NCBI GenBank assembly: GCA_029582165.1
Contig: CM055870.1
Location: 40,821,013-40,885,012, forward strand
From: Portulaca oleracea
Taxonomy: Eukaryota; Streptophyta; Magnoliopsida; Caryophyllales; Portulacaceae
Length of the DNA stretch: 64,000 nucleotides
Reading direction: 5' to 3'
In this document: piece after piece, positions 1 to 11,610 of the stretch
How positions within the stretch are numbered: position 1 is the stretch's first letter
How the letters are laid out: the number at the start of each line of letters is the position of its first letter
Translations under genes and position numbers: made by a program
The notes under the pieces: model-generated
What the model was told of the DNA's origin: nothing
Databases searched by the model: none
What the model saw: the letters and a program-made list of their open reading frames with translations, nothing else

Positions 1-141
1 TCTGTTTTTCAAAGTCTAAACTCGGAGATCGAGGAACGTTCGGGTCTTACATAAGGATGACTTTAGCTTACCTTATCCGAACTAGAGCGATGGCGACAAG
101 GGAATTCAAGGAATCGAACACTTGTGGGACAAGTGGGAGAT
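1..141 (+). mobile_element. 3' end of Copia internal region with polypurine tract
   Basis: This stretch has no open frame. It ends in the purine run AAGTGGGAGA (131-140) followed by TTGTTGGGAATGT. A run of this kind just before TGTTGGGA is the usual polypurine tract and LTR junction of plant Ty1/Copia elements. It is therefore the last part of a Copia element whose body lies to the left of the window. Confidence 0.7.
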
Positions 142-979
142 TGTTGGGAATGTCCCGACAATGTTCGATATACACGGAGATTAAACCAAAGTAATATAGT
201 AACTATATATCTTGCTAGAGACCTCTATAATTAGTAATTAAATATGTTTAATTACAACTATATTATTTAGTCCCACTGGGTCACACAAGTCAGTGCTCTG
301 GAACAATGTATGTAACCTAAATGATATTGTATCACATTTAGAAAAGTTGGAAATTGATTTCTGTGAGAAATCAGCCCAACACGGACCGAATTGGGTCCAA
401 CACGGGTCGTGTTGACCCAACACGGTCCGTGTTGAGACACCACGATCCGTGGTGTCCATGGGTCGATTAATTGGACCTTCTGGAGTCCAACACGGACCGT
501 GTTGGGCCCAGAAAGGCGCCGTTGTTTTAATTCGGCCCTTTAGGGTTTTTGAACCCTTTCCCTAGGTTTTCTAAACACTATATAAAGGGGTCTCTGGGAG
601 AGATTATTCAAACACCAACTGCCTAAGACTCTTAGAGAGATACCAGGGTGATTTCCTGAGTTCCTCTCTCTTTTAGTTTGCAGTTTTAGTTTCAGGAAAC
701 ATTCTCTGTTTCCCGAAACAATCTTACATACATCTTAGATTGAGATTCGTCTCGATCGGGTCGATCTAGCAATCGGGTTCCCGGAGTGCTGCGTGGACTT
801 TTCAGTAGAGGATTTCAACATTGGAATCAGGAAGGTCAACCTCTTCTTCAGCAGGAATTAGCGATCAGGTATAATTACTAAAGCCTCTGCAATTGTGTTG
901 ATTAATTGTTTATGACTGTTATAATATTCCGCCAATTAATATGTATCTGTTTAGGAAATAGATAACCTAAAACCTAACA
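142..979 (+). repeat. Copia-type LTR, 838 bp
   Basis: The LTR begins TGTTGGGAATGT and ends ACCTAACA, so it has TG...CA ends. A polypurine tract lies directly upstream, which makes this the 3' LTR. A TATA box sits at 579-587. The U3 part at about 370-510 has a cluster of short palindromes around CACGG.CCGTG. A second, truncated and diverged copy of the 3' two-thirds is at 18241-18774, which confirms that this is a dispersed repeat. Confidence 0.8.
579..587 (+). promoter_or_regulatory. TATA box of the Copia LTR
   Basis: TATATAAAG lies in the middle of the LTR, followed by a CT-rich leader. The related fragment keeps the same CTATATAAAG context near 18362. Transcription would start about 30 bp downstream, near 610. 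Confidence 0.55.
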
Positions 980-1289
980 CATACACCAAAAATCCATAAA
1001 TACAATTTGAAACCTTAACTAAACCTAAGATTCAATCGTACATAATATTCCCAAATACTCAATATCATACTCCAATAATAATATTAGCTTCATGCATAAT
1101 ACCTATTGGTACAAGAAAATAATAAATCGAAACAAAAGTTAAAAATAAATAAAACACATTAATCAAAACATGAAGAAACAATGAAGCCGATGCAACCCAA
1201 CCCACACCTACACTCACACTCCGATTTTAGCTTCCTAAGGTCTAACTGAACCTAAGGGACACTTAGAAGCTACTAGGTCGCAACCCAGA
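980..1289 (-). mobile_element. Leader fragment of a chromovirus-like Gypsy element
   Basis: On the minus strand, the part nearest the primer site (about 1190-1289) matches the first bases after the primer site in the plus-strand array (42601-42690), including the CTCTGGGTTGCG and GGACCYTAGGAAGCTAA blocks. No coding frame remains. The remainder, towards the Copia LTR, is AT-rich and not recognised. The Copia end at 979 cuts the element off. Confidence 0.6.
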
Positions 1290-1301
1290 GCTCTGATACC
1301 A
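1290..1301 (-). other. Primer binding site, initiator Met-tRNA type
   Basis: The minus strand reads TGGTATCAGAGC three bases after the LTR end. This is the usual plant LTR-element primer site complementary to the 3' end of initiator tRNA-Met. It fixes the orientation of the adjacent LTR as a 5' LTR on the minus strand. Confidence 0.75.
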
Positions 1302-1304
1302 TTC

Positions 1305-3906
1305 TGTAACGCCCCGGAAATTCAATTATAGAAAAGTCAAAGTCAAACTAACGTTAACAGACAAAATTTAGCGGAAGACTCAAACTCTTATTGGGCGTCA
1401 CTGCCGTATCCCCGAAGGAATACAAGGCGAGAAGGAAAACTACAACTGTCTGTCAACGGCAAACCAACTAACAAACTCATACTTAGAAATAAACCTCAAA
1501 ACTAACTTCAAGTCTTTCAAAAAGATGCATAACATATTTAACGACTTCTAGACATGTCGTCCTCACTTCTAATTCCCGTCCCCAGCATATTGATCATCAC
1601 CTGAAAACAAAACATTTCAAAAATGAGGGGGAAATCTCAATAATGTCTACCCCTAACGTTAAAAACAAGTTAAGTTCATTTCAATTCATTTGAAGGAGAG
1701 GGAACAAGTCAAACCATTTCACAAACCTTTAATCCCTTAACTGTTTTCCTCAACCCAACCAAATCATATTTTATTATGCAGGCGGGATACCACATCCCTT
1801 AGAGTAACATCGCCAACCCTGGTTATCAAAACCAGTAAGAAAACCACTAATAAAAGACCATCCAATTTTTCATCTCATAAATCAAAGTACAACAATTACA
1901 AACAGTTATCCAAAACAGATGGTCACATTTTCAACATAAAGTCCCCTTTCGGGATGCAATTCTCAAAACAGATTAGAAAACATTAAAACACATTTAAAGA
2001 GCATCCCACTGGGGATTAGAGCATAGACATTACTTGGTTAACTTCACTTCACAGAAAAAACGAACACACTTGAGCTCACTAACGACGCGAATTAGCTCGG
2101 GCCTAAAATAAAAGTAATTATTCCAATCAAAACGCGCCTTTCGAAGTTAGTATTAACTACCTTCTACCTAACCCTCCCCTAGGAACACTATAGGTTCCTA
2201 TAAATCATGAATTTACACTTTAAATCACCTAACACATTCCAAGTAATCACATAATGAGATCAAAACATCATTTTCATTCAACAACATTTTTATTAACAAT
2301 TTCACATAACAAGACAGATTACAGCATCCAAATAGAAAGGGTCGTAACTTGACTTCCCGACATCCTATGAATCTGGTTTTGGACTTTTCAGAAACCACGG
2401 GATGTCTACTAAAACTCTCAAGTTGAACTCGAGACCTAACACACGTTTTAAGGCCCTCAAAAACCGTCATCTTTCCAAACTGTCCAGATCTTACCTAGGT
2501 CTGGTAATTGAGGTATAACTCAACTTATAAAATTCCAAAGTCCGGTCCGTAAAATTCCTATGAAAGCTAACATTTAAGGGAACCTCCAGTTCAAAGATTT
2601 TGATCAAAGGACGACTATAACTCTCACGGTGATCCGTTCTTTAGAACCTAACAAAACTGTCCCGATCCCGGTTCTCACGGTTCTAACTTTCACCATTCGA
2701 TCCCGGGGTCCTAATTTGGGCTTAAAATAGTGACTATTTGCAACTATCACTTGCAACTTATGACTTTGCAAATATCATGCATAAATAAAACACTAAATCA
2801 TGCAATTATCACATAGGAATTTAGACACTATTACCATCTGACTGGCACCTTAAATTATAGGTTTGAAAGTACCATGAAACCATATTAATACATGGATTAG
2901 GTAGGACTAACACAATAACAATCAGATTATATAAAAAATACTAAAACTAATCCACATCAGAATAATACTAACAAAACAGTGAAAGACCAAACAGTGGAAG
3001 GGTTTAGGGTTTACGTAGAATTGGCTTGCTGGGCAAACGGGCAGTGATCGGCGGGTGCATCGGTGATCGGACGATGGACGATCGTTGGGGTCGTTTGAAT
3101 TCGGCGGCCGGCCGAGGTCACAGTGGTCGCTGGAGTTGTCAGTGGTGGTCGAACCAATAGCAACAGCAGCAGCGGCTTCTCGCGTTTGGGCGACGGGCGG
3201 TGATTCCACCAGCGGTCGGCGGCGACGTGGTGGTCGCCTGGGGTTCTGGAGACGGAGAAGATGGTCGGGCAGCAATTTCCGGCGTCGGGGCACGGTGACG
3301 AAGTCGACACAAAGGGGAAAGGTGAGAACGAAAACAGAGAGGGGAGGATATGATAGCGGTGGTTTGCGGTGGTGGTGTGGCGGCGGTGCGAGACTCCGGC
3401 GATGGTGGCGGTTTGTAGGTGGTGGCGCGGTGGCCAGGGCAGAGGTGGCAGCAGCAGCGGTTAAGCACGTAGAGGAGAGGGAGAAGGTGGGAGATTAGGT
3501 TTGAGTAATTAGGGTTTAGAATACTATAATTATACTAGCTTATATTGATTATAGAAAATAATTCAGAAAAAAATAATTAATCAGCTAATACTATTAATAG
3601 CTAAAAAAAATATAACTTTTATTTTCTTAATAATAATAATAACCTAAAAAAAATAGCCATGTAATTAAAACTAAAGAAACACATAATTCATCAAATATTA
3701 GCATGTAAGTTACTAAATACCCATATTCTCATGCATACATATGCACGTAGAAAAAGACTGGACTACCCTTGATATTCCCTCGTCGGTCCTACTAGTTCAA
3801 GTGTTAGCATCAATAAACACAAACGAATAATAAACAATTAACGAAGTCAAACCTAATTTACTAACGACGTCACGGTCAACATCCTTGAATTTTTCGGGGT
3901 TTTACA
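1305..3906 (-). repeat. Chromovirus-like Gypsy LTR, 2.6 kb, diverged relative of the array LTR
   Basis: Read on the minus strand it starts TGTAAAACCCCGAAAAAT and ends GGGGCGTTACA, the same ends as the 3.4-kb LTRs at 39223-63486. It follows them in order but is shorter and clearly diverged. It lacks the eight-copy GCCTTTGGTAGGCG minisatellite of the array LTRs and has a different GC-rich block (about 3010-3500). It interrupts a MULE: sequence just right of 3906 continues as the reverse complement of 11820-11925. Confidence 0.8.
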
Positions 3907-4221
3907 GAATTATTGTTGTTTGATCAATGGTTACCTCTCCCTCATCAACTACTACTGATTCACTAGTTTTCTACAAATATAGGCCAACAAGAGCACAAAA
4001 ATGATCATTAACTAACATATCATGCCTAATGATTTTAAACATCTAAGGTTGGTCCGATGTTGGTATTAGTTTTTACTAGGCTAGATACTAAGCAACTCAA
4101 ACAAATGAAAAAACAAGCTCAAATAAAAAGATTATTATTTTCACTTTCTGAACAACATTTTTTGTTAAGGTCGATAAAAATTTTGATCAATGAAAAGGGA
4201 GAATAATTAGATCACAAACCT

Positions 4222-6420
4222 TGCATTTTTTTTTTTGGTGTGTCCAACTTCACCGCACTTCGAACATCTATGCTCCTGACCCTTCCTAGATACTTGACCA
4301 GTTCCGCTCCTTCTTGTGTAACCACTCTCTCCTTCCTCATGTCTTCTCTTGAAAGCTAGATTTTTCTTTGTATCCTTGAACTTTGGAGGAAGGATTTGAA
4401 CACCTAATTACTTCTATAAATTTCTACCATATACAGGATTGATTGTACAAGCATATGCCTTTTTATACTTCTCAATGGAGTAGAAATCATCTATATAATC
4501 TTCAACTTTAGCCCTATGTTCTCTCATGGCCGCCATTGCATGTGCACCAGGAACCCCGCTCAAAGTCCATGCGTTGCAACTACAAGTCTTCTCCAAGAGG
4601 TTGACTGTAAACCAATCCATTCCATGCTTAACACTAAATCTTCCTCCTCCAGCATGTTGTGCATACCAATATCTAGAGTTTTCCTTTCCTTTCTCTAGCT
4701 TTTTCAAAATGCTAGGGCATATCTTCCACTCATATAATAAGGAGAGTTCATGTTTAGTTGCAATCCTTGACATAACAGACATGTAAATGTCATCCAACAT
4801 GGTCACTATAGGTTTATATCTTGCCTATAAAAAAGCACATGCACACACAAAGTATAGAGTTAATTCGTGCATTTTTCCATCATAAAACAAAAATATACCC
4901 ATTGATCGAAAAAAATACCAAATTTGGTTTGACAATTACCTCTAAAATTGACGCGTTAAATATCTCTGCCATGTTTTTGTCCACTGAGTCGCATTTGAGT
5001 ATATAATTGAAGAAAAATCTACACCATTGCTCGGGGTTCTTCTTAGTGACTAAGAAAGCCCAAACTTTCACATCAAAGTCTTTCAAAGCTTGTATGTTCT
5101 TTCGGAAATCAGCCTCATTGGAAGACTTACATTTTTCCAAAACAATTCTCTATATTTTAAGCCTTTGAATTTCTTTCGAAAATTTGCATACACATGACGT
5201 GCACATAGCCGATGTTCAGCACTAGGAAGTATCTCACCAATGCTATTAACCAAACCCTTTTGTTGGTCGGATATGATAGTCCACCCATCGCCATTTTCCA
5301 ATTGAAGATCATTTGCAAGCAAGGATATGAACTAATTCCAACTTCCAGCATTTTCCCTTTCAACAACTCCCCAAGCAACCGGATAAAATTGATTATTTCC
5401 ATCCCGACCAATAGCAACAAGAATCTGGCCTTTCCAAGGCCCCTTGATAAAGCAACCATCAATGGATAAAACTGGTCTGCAACCCTCTAACAAGCCTTGT
5501 TTCAACTGTCCTAGACAAATGTATACCCCTGAAAACTCACGTTCGTCTCGGTCATTCATTTTGGTTGCTAGTACGGCTGTACTTCTTGGGTTTTTAGACC
5601 TAATCTCATTTACATAGTCAGCCAGCCATTCAAACTGATCTTTGTACTGCCCCATAATGAGTTCAAGTGCCTTTTTCTTTGCATTCTGACACACCTTGTC
5701 AGTAATTTTGCAGTTTTGATCCCGGCTAACAATCTTTTTGAACTCCTTGTTTCCAATATTAGGTAGTATCATCAACAACTCACGATAGTTATTGGCAATA
5801 CAATCACTACTGATTGTTCTTTTCCCTTCTCAAAGCTAAAAGGAATACAAGTATGTCTTTTATCTACACCTTTTTGCCATGTTTTTTTTTCCAGTACAAT
5901 TGGATGCCCATATCCTCCACTCACACCCACCACCCCTATAGTGGGCTTGGAATCTTTTTGTATCACTCGTGGTGACTTTTAAGTCCAACCCACTGACAAT
6001 TCGATAGTTCTCAAAGGCTGATTTTAATTGCTTCTTATCGGTAAACTCAAGGCCACATATGAAATCAATATCTTGAGACTTCATATTGGGGTTGAACCTT
6101 GGGTAGGATATCTTTGGATATTTGTTGTTACCCCTTTTCTCATCATCTGACTCTCTACGACTATTTGCATCCTCAGAATCCTCACAAACATCACCATATT
6201 CATCATATTCAAGTGAACCAGGTCCAGTAGGACCTACATCATTCCTTGGATGATCAGATTCTTGTAGTCGCAACAATTGAGTTATTTTTTCCCTTCTTGC
6301 CCTATCATTCAATGCATTTTTTGGATAACAGCAACATCATCATCAGACTCAGATAGAATATCAACATCAACCAACCAATCATACTCGTCTTCTGAGTTGT
6401 CACTATATGTAGTTCGAAAG
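4222..6420 (-). pseudogene. MULE transposase (MURA-like), frameshifted
   Basis: This would encode a cut-and-paste DDE transposase of the Mutator superfamily. Reading on the minus strand there is first an acidic N-terminus (about 6420-6312) and then a MuDR-type N-terminal domain with FICGLEFTDKKQLKSAF (about 6100-6040). The MULE DDE domain follows, with VLSIDGCFIKGPW and GRDGNNQFYPVAW (5490-5380) and the second acidic site in WTIISDQQKG (near 5265). A SWIM-type zinc finger comes next (4540-4600) and a CX2CX4H knuckle near 4235-4270. A spliced intron is likely at about 4827-4945. Frameshifts occur near 6310, in the A-run near 5885, and near 5815. The SWIM finger has lost its third Cys (VPGAH where the other copy has VPCAH). 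It cannot be functional as read. Confidence 0.85.
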
Positions 6421-7029
6421 ATGTACAGACCAATATGCAATATTAAAGGAAAATTGAGAAAGATAAACTCATTGAAATTTTGCTTTACTATCTATACTGC
6501 TTTATTAATCTTCCACGCATATCCTCACAAATTGATCATTCTTCTTCAACGTTATTATTGTTATGATACTTCTACTCAAGTGTAAACTTCAATAGTTAAG
6601 CACCAATCTATAGAGAAATATGGACGACCTAAATTTGACGAAAAAATCAACTTTAAATCAATTTAGAGTACTGAAAATAGAGTATATTAAACTCAACACA
6701 TTCACAATTTCAAAACCCTAAGAGCAGAAAACACAACAATTTGTACCTGAAGACATAATGCTGAATTTCTACCCAAGTGTTACAGAGAGAGAGTTTCAAA
6801 CTCGTCTGAATAATGGATATAAGTAACTAACAATATTCTTGAAGGTTTGGCTATGGCTGGAGAATAGGAGAAAATTGGAAAACAGAGAGATGGGAGGGGG
6901 GGGGGGGGAGGGGGGAACTGGGAAGTCTTCCTCTGGAAGCTTTGCAGCAAATAACGAAGTGAAACAAATTTATTTTTTTATTTTGTTATTTTTCGGCTTG
7001 CTTTACCGGCTACTTGAATGGTTGTAGGT

Positions 7030-7148
7030 TATAATAGTAGACTGGGCATTAAATAGAAAAGGTGATGGTCTGAAGGGAGTAAAAAAAACTTGGTGGTAAA
7101 TTGGGCACATTTTAAACAACTTAGTGGTACATAAAGCCAAGAACTCTG
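7030..7148. repeat. MULE terminal-region repeat
   Basis: The segment from TAGTAGACTGGGCATTAAAT to AGCCAAGAACTC matches 12797-12913 almost base for base and, inverted, about 10150-10270. It lies at the outer side of both transposase remnants, which fits a terminal inverted repeat of this MULE family. Confidence 0.5.
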
Positions 7149-7585
7149 TTTGTTTCTATAGTCTTAAGGTCTGCTTGAAATATGCTATTGTACCATTGTC
7201 AGAGATTGCCCAACCTACAAAAGTAAAAACACAGTTTAGTGTATGTCAAATCCTTGAGAAGAGCATATCTTGCTTATGTTATGTATGTAGCCCATTATTG
7301 TTTACTTGCTGTTTATGACAAGGTTCCATGGACAAAATCTTGTGGTCTGATGTGTTGAATTTACTGATGGGAACTAGCAATTAACATGACACTTGGTGAT
7401 AATTTACCAAATTTTCTTCCTTAGTCCTTAATCCCATGGATGACTACTATTCTTCGAGTCTCTGACTTGGTGCTTGATTTATAAACAACATTTGCAGGAC
7501 AACCACTTAAGGCTACATTTGCACGGGTGGTCTAAGTAACTAAACAGTCGAGGTTTACACGGAGGCTGAAGCAAAATCAATTATC
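7149..7585. other. Spacer, nothing recognised
   Basis: AT-rich sequence between the MULE end and the MITE. Only short chance frames are present, and no repeat partner was seen in the window. Confidence 0.4.
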
Positions 7586-7588
7586 TTA

Positions 7589-7844
7589 GGGAGTGTTTGG
7601 TAGGAACCCCAGGGAAATTTTTCTCGGAGAAAATTTCCCATGGTAAGTTTTCCATGGGAAAGATTTCCTTGAGAAAAATTTCCCTTAGCCCCCCTAAAGG
7701 AAATTTTCCATAGGAAAATGGAGAAAATGGTGGGCCCATCATGAAAACTTTCCTGAAGCCAACCGGCATCCAAACATGGAGAAAATAAGTTAACCCGGGA
7801 AAATTGACCATTTCCCCGTGGTTCTTGACCAACCAAACGCACCC
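7589..7844. mobile_element. Tourist-like MITE, 256 bp (PIF/Harbinger type)
   Basis: The ends are GGGAGTGTTTGGT...ACCAAACGCACCC, imperfect terminal inverted repeats of about 14 bp, extended by GGAACC/GGTTC. The element is flanked on both sides by TTA (7586-7588 and 7845-7847). A TTA duplication and GGG..GTTTGGT ends are hallmarks of Tourist/Harbinger MITEs. The interior is rich in self-complementary CCATGG and GGAAAATTTCC segments and has no coding capacity. The open frames crossing it are by-products of this structure. Confidence 0.8.
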
Positions 7845-7849
7845 TTAAA

Positions 7850-8420
7850 GACTTTTAATAAATCATGATGTCTTAGTTTGATTACAAATTAAATTTCAAA
7901 AGAGGCATATGCTTTGTCAGGCCAACTTTGTTATTAATTTGTTGGAAGAGTTGGTTTATTAATTTTGAGAAGCTTGACCCTTGTTGGCAAATTAATTCAT
8001 ATATATTTTTGCTAGGTTTGAATATAGGTTGTAATTTTTTGTGTCTATTTTTTCTTTTGCCCTTTGCAGGTACCCAATCAATTAGGTAATCAAAATCAAG
8101 ACTGACCTTCTCAAAGATTATATCTCGACCAAGCTAAGGGAGACAACAAAATGTGACCAAGTCAAACTGAGGGAGAATGCAGAATGTGCTCCAAACCGAG
8201 GAAAAAGATGGACAATATTTTATTTTTATTATTTGTACGGTGTTTTTTTATCGTACACTATTAGTATTATGATTATTTATGGTGTTATTTTAGAATTGAT
8301 TGAACTATATTATTTTTCTTGAAACAATATGTAATGTAATCAATTATTTAAGTTTATATTTGAAATATTGTTAGTTATGAATTTCTTTCGGATTTATTCA
8401 ATAGTATGTGTGTCTGTATA
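7850..8420. other. AT-rich spacer, possible 3' part of a DNA transposon
   Basis: No gene can be supported. The plus strand around 8060-8220 (AAGGGAGACAACAAAATGTGACC and following) resembles an untranslated tail, and a CACTA-type end follows at 8929. It may belong to that element. Confidence 0.25.
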
Positions 8421-8424
8421 TAAT

Positions 8425-8454
8425 AACAACAACAACAACAACAACAACAACAAC
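8425..8454. repeat. (AAC)n microsatellite
   Basis: About ten perfect AAC units, separated by a few bases from an AAT tract. Confidence 0.9.
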
Positions 8455-8458
8455 GGAA

Positions 8459-8460
<2 letters not shown>

Positions 8461-8512
<52 letters not shown>
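8461..8512. repeat. (AAT)n microsatellite
   Basis: About 17 perfect AAT/TAA units directly following the AAC tract. Confidence 0.9.
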
Positions 8513-8513
<1 letters not shown>

Positions 8514-8589
8514 TAAAGTTAGGTATGTATTTAAAAATAAAACTAAATTAGTAGCTACACTTGATACTTGTAACAAATTTTAAATTTAA

Positions 8590-8929
8590 ACAATTTTCAT
8601 TTTGAGAAGGCTACGACCATTAAATTAAATAGCTACACCTTTAACATGTAAGAATTAGCATTATGATATCTACACTTGCCAAATGTATCTAAATTACCTA
8701 CATGGCCTCATATGTAGCTAAATTGCTACGACCATTGTAAGAATTAGCATTATGATATCTACACTTGCCAAATGTATCTAAATTACCTACATGGCCTCAC
8801 ATGTAGCTAAATTTAGTCACACGCAAAATATCTACACCACTTGGGATGTAGCCATGATTTTATAGCTACACCTTTAAATGTAGGATTATTACAAAATAAA
8901 TGTAGCTACTGGCATGATTCGTTGTAGTG
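8590..8929. mobile_element. CACTA-type element end with subterminal repeats
   Basis: The right end reads ...CGTTGTAGTG, so inward on the minus strand it starts CACTACAACG, the usual CACTA (En/Spm) terminus. Just inside are repeated short motifs: GTAGCTA/TAGCTAC, and a duplicated block of about 95 bp from ATTAGCATTATGATATCTAC to ACATGGCCTCA (8653 and 8748). Clusters of subterminal repeats are typical of CACTA ends. The matching left end was not found. Confidence 0.5.
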
Positions 8930-9829
8930 CGCGCCTACTAAAGCATTCGGTTTGTAAGTTCAAATATGAACTCAATATTTAAAAGTTTACCAAAGCTTAT
9001 AATATGATGATTTAGTCGTAATATGATAAGTGGTAAAGTATTTCTTACCTAAACCTATAGTGTGATGGTGTAATCACAACTATGATGAAGGAAAGAAATG
9101 TTAAGTTTAAGAGATGATCATGATAAGTGAGGTCATGGAAAGATATGTACTTATCTAATGATCTTCATTAAAGAGGAGCTCAAACGTTTCATGATCAAAT
9201 TCTTACAAGGTCACAAGAGTATCTAGTGATCCTTGATAAGGGGATGAGAGTAAAGCCCACTTATAAATTGTCAACAACGTAGCTCCAACTCACACTTGAC
9301 ACATGTGGTCAAGTCTTGAGTTCAATGGTCGGCGACATTGTAGGACAATTGGAGCGTCAATTCTATAATTCATCCCAAGGTCAAGTGATGCTCAAGAACC
9401 GTAATGTTCAAGAGATTTAAGTCTATGACTCATTAACAGACTTTGAATCGATGAGATGGGGAGCTATATTACGGGGCGTAAAAGTCTGCCTATACGAGGA
9501 CATGAAGTGGGCCGCTTCCGATAGCCTAGGGCTGGGCTTAATGGTTCTCGCGGAGGGTATGGGACACATGGCCGATCTGAAATAGTGTCTAAATTTTTAA
9601 GCAAGGTTTTGGGTTGTGTGTGTGATATATATCCAATTAGTTAAAAAAAGGATGTAAAGTTCAAAGACTTGTCTACTTATACATTCAAACTAATTGAAAT
9701 TATGTACACTAAGTGAAAGTTCAAGTCGAAAGGCACTCTCATGACACATAACAACTCCTCGATTTCTCGGGTGTTGAATCTTTCTAGAAGTCGCCATGTA
9801 TGGCGGGGGTAATTTCACCCAAGTTTTGA
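8930..9829. other. Spacer, nothing recognised
   Basis: There are no credible coding frames. The region around 9060-9260 has a local imperfect inverted repeat (GATCATGATAAGTGAGGTC...TTATCTAATGATC), and 9460-9600 is more GC-rich. No partner was seen elsewhere in the window. Confidence 0.4.
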
Positions 9830-10578
9830 ATTAGTGAGGGGCTTTTGTTTATGCCTTTGCTAATTGTCTGATTTGGAGGTTTGTCCATTTTCTCAAGGGA
9901 TTTGGGTAAGAGTGAAATTTTTGAACCTTCAATTCTGGGTTTATTTGATCTCTAGTTATTTGACTTTCTGGGTTCTTGGTTGATTTCCGAGCTTTGTTTG
10001 TTGCATGCTTTAAAGTTTTGAATTCAATTTTCTGGGTAGCTCTTAGTTTCATTGGGTATTTGACTTATATGTTGCATTTCTTCTTCCTCTTCTTTGTTTC
10101 TAGGCTGTGTGTCATTAAATGCATGTTTGTTTCGAGTTCTTGGTTTGGTGTACCACTAAGTTGATTAAAATGTGTCCAATTTACCACCAAGGTTTTTTTT
10201 TACTCCCTTCATACCGCCACCTTTTCTATTTAATGCCCAATCTACTATTCTAACCTGCTATAGCAGGTCAGACGTACTACTCCTTCAATATTTTCTTTTT
10301 ATTTTCCTTCATTTCTTTCACTCCCTATTATTTCAGTCCCCAATCTTTTCCATTTTCTTCTCCTTTTTATGTCATTCCATTATTTTTTTTATTGCCTTTT
10401 TCCTTATTATTATGTACTCCTTTTTTTCTTCTCCGTTTTTATTTTTTTTTCAATTCGTCCACTTTCTATTCAATCATCTCTTTCATTTTATCTCATACAA
10501 GTATTTTTTTTGTTTTCTTCCATGTTATTTCCTTCCCCTTTTCTTGTTCTTATTCCTTTTTTTAAGTTTCCCGGTAAT
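9830..10578 (+). repeat. Left inverted arm of the MULE derivative
   Basis: Inverted match to 12480-13211. The first 320 bp look like ordinary single-copy sequence. The part from about 10280 to 10578 is almost pure pyrimidine and produces meaningless Phe/Ser/Leu-rich frames. Confidence 0.8.
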
Positions 10579-10595
10579 GGTGTAGACTTTTCTTC

Positions 10596-11610
10596 CTAGT
10601 GTTGAACATCGGATATGTGCACGTCATGTGTGTGCAAATTTTCGAAAGAAAGTCAAAGGCTTAAAATATAGAGAATTGTTTTGGAAAATATGTAAGTCTT
10701 CCAATGAGGCTGATTTTCAAAAGAACATGCAAGCTTTGAAACACTTTGATGTGAATGCTTGGGATTTCTTAGTCACTAAGAAGAACCCCGAGCAATGGTG
10801 TAGACTTTTCTTCAGTTATATACCCAAATGCGACTCAGTGGACAACAACGTGGCGGAGATATTTAACGCGTCAATTTTAGAGGTAATTGTCAAACCAAAT
10901 TGGGTTTTTTTTTTCGATCAATGGGTATATTTTTGTTTTATGATGGAAGACTGCACGAATAACTCTATGCTTTGTGTGTGCATGTGCTTTTTTATAGGCA
11001 AGATACAAACCCATAGTGACCATGTTGGATGACATTTACATGTCTGTTATGTCAAGGATTGCAAAAACATGAACTCTCCTTATCATATGAGTGGAAGATA
11101 TGCCCTAGCATTTTGAAAAAGCTAGAGAAAGAAAAGGAAAACTCTAGATATTGGTATGCACAACATGCTGGAGGAGGAAGATTTACTGTTAAGCATGAAA
11201 TGGATTGGTTTACAGTCAACCTCTTGGAGAAGACTTGTAGTTGCAACGGATGGACTTTGAGCGGGGTTCCTTGTGCACATGCAATGGCGGCCATGAGAGA
11301 ACATAGGGCTAAAGTTGAAGATTATGTAGATGATTGCTACTCCATTGAGAAGTATAAAAAGACATATGCTTGTACAATCAATCCTGTAGATGGTAGAAAT
11401 TTAAGGAAGCAATTAGGTGTTCAAATCCTTCCTCCAAAGTTCAAGAATACAAAGAAAAATCTAGCTTTCAAGAGAAGACAGGAGGAAGGAGAGAGTGGTT
11501 ACACAAGAAGGAGCGGAATTGGTCAAGTATTTAGGAAAGGGTCAGGAGCATAGATGTTCGAAGTGCGGTGAAGTTGGACACAACCAAAAAAAAAATGCAA
11601 GGTTTGTGGT
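10596..11610 (+). pseudogene. MULE transposase C-terminal fragment
   Basis: Homologous in every block to the C-terminal half of the minus-strand copy. It enters at the HRICARHVCANFRKK segment of the MULE domain, so the DDE core is missing and the arm directly replaces it. Exon 1 ends at 10882. A 115-bp GT-AG intron (10883-10997) follows, and exon 2 runs through the SWIM finger (CSC...VPCAH, near 11236-11280), which is intact here. A one- or two-base shift occurs near 11060 (a shortened run in GCAAAAACATG). The zinc knuckle near 11545-11600 is shifted out of frame in a run of A. It is a fragment and cannot catalyse transposition. Confidence 0.85.

Larger units (their letters stand above)
3907..7148 (-). 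mobile_element. MULE (Mutator-like) element, decayed, minus strand
   Basis: The element contains a broken MURA-type transposase. Its 3' part (3907 to about 5200) is an inverted copy of 10600-11925. At the 5' side, 7030-7148 matches 12797-12913 in the arm of the second MULE and probably represents its terminal region. The 3' end is cut off by the Gypsy LTR ending at 3906. A 13-G run lies at 6896-6908. About 6500-7030 shows no other gene. Confidence 0.7.

Noticed and set aside
3011..3498. Overlapping open frames on both strands of a GC-rich block
   Set aside because: The block lies inside a retrotransposon LTR. The frames are Pro/Arg/Gly-rich on every strand, as expected from composition, and equivalent blocks at 39650-40040, 49090-49490 and 60500-60920 are not conserved in frame.
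10172..10599. Phe/Ser/Leu-rich open frames resembling membrane proteins
   Set aside because: They derive from the pyrimidine-rich tract in the MULE arm. The same frames appear inverted at 12426-12927.
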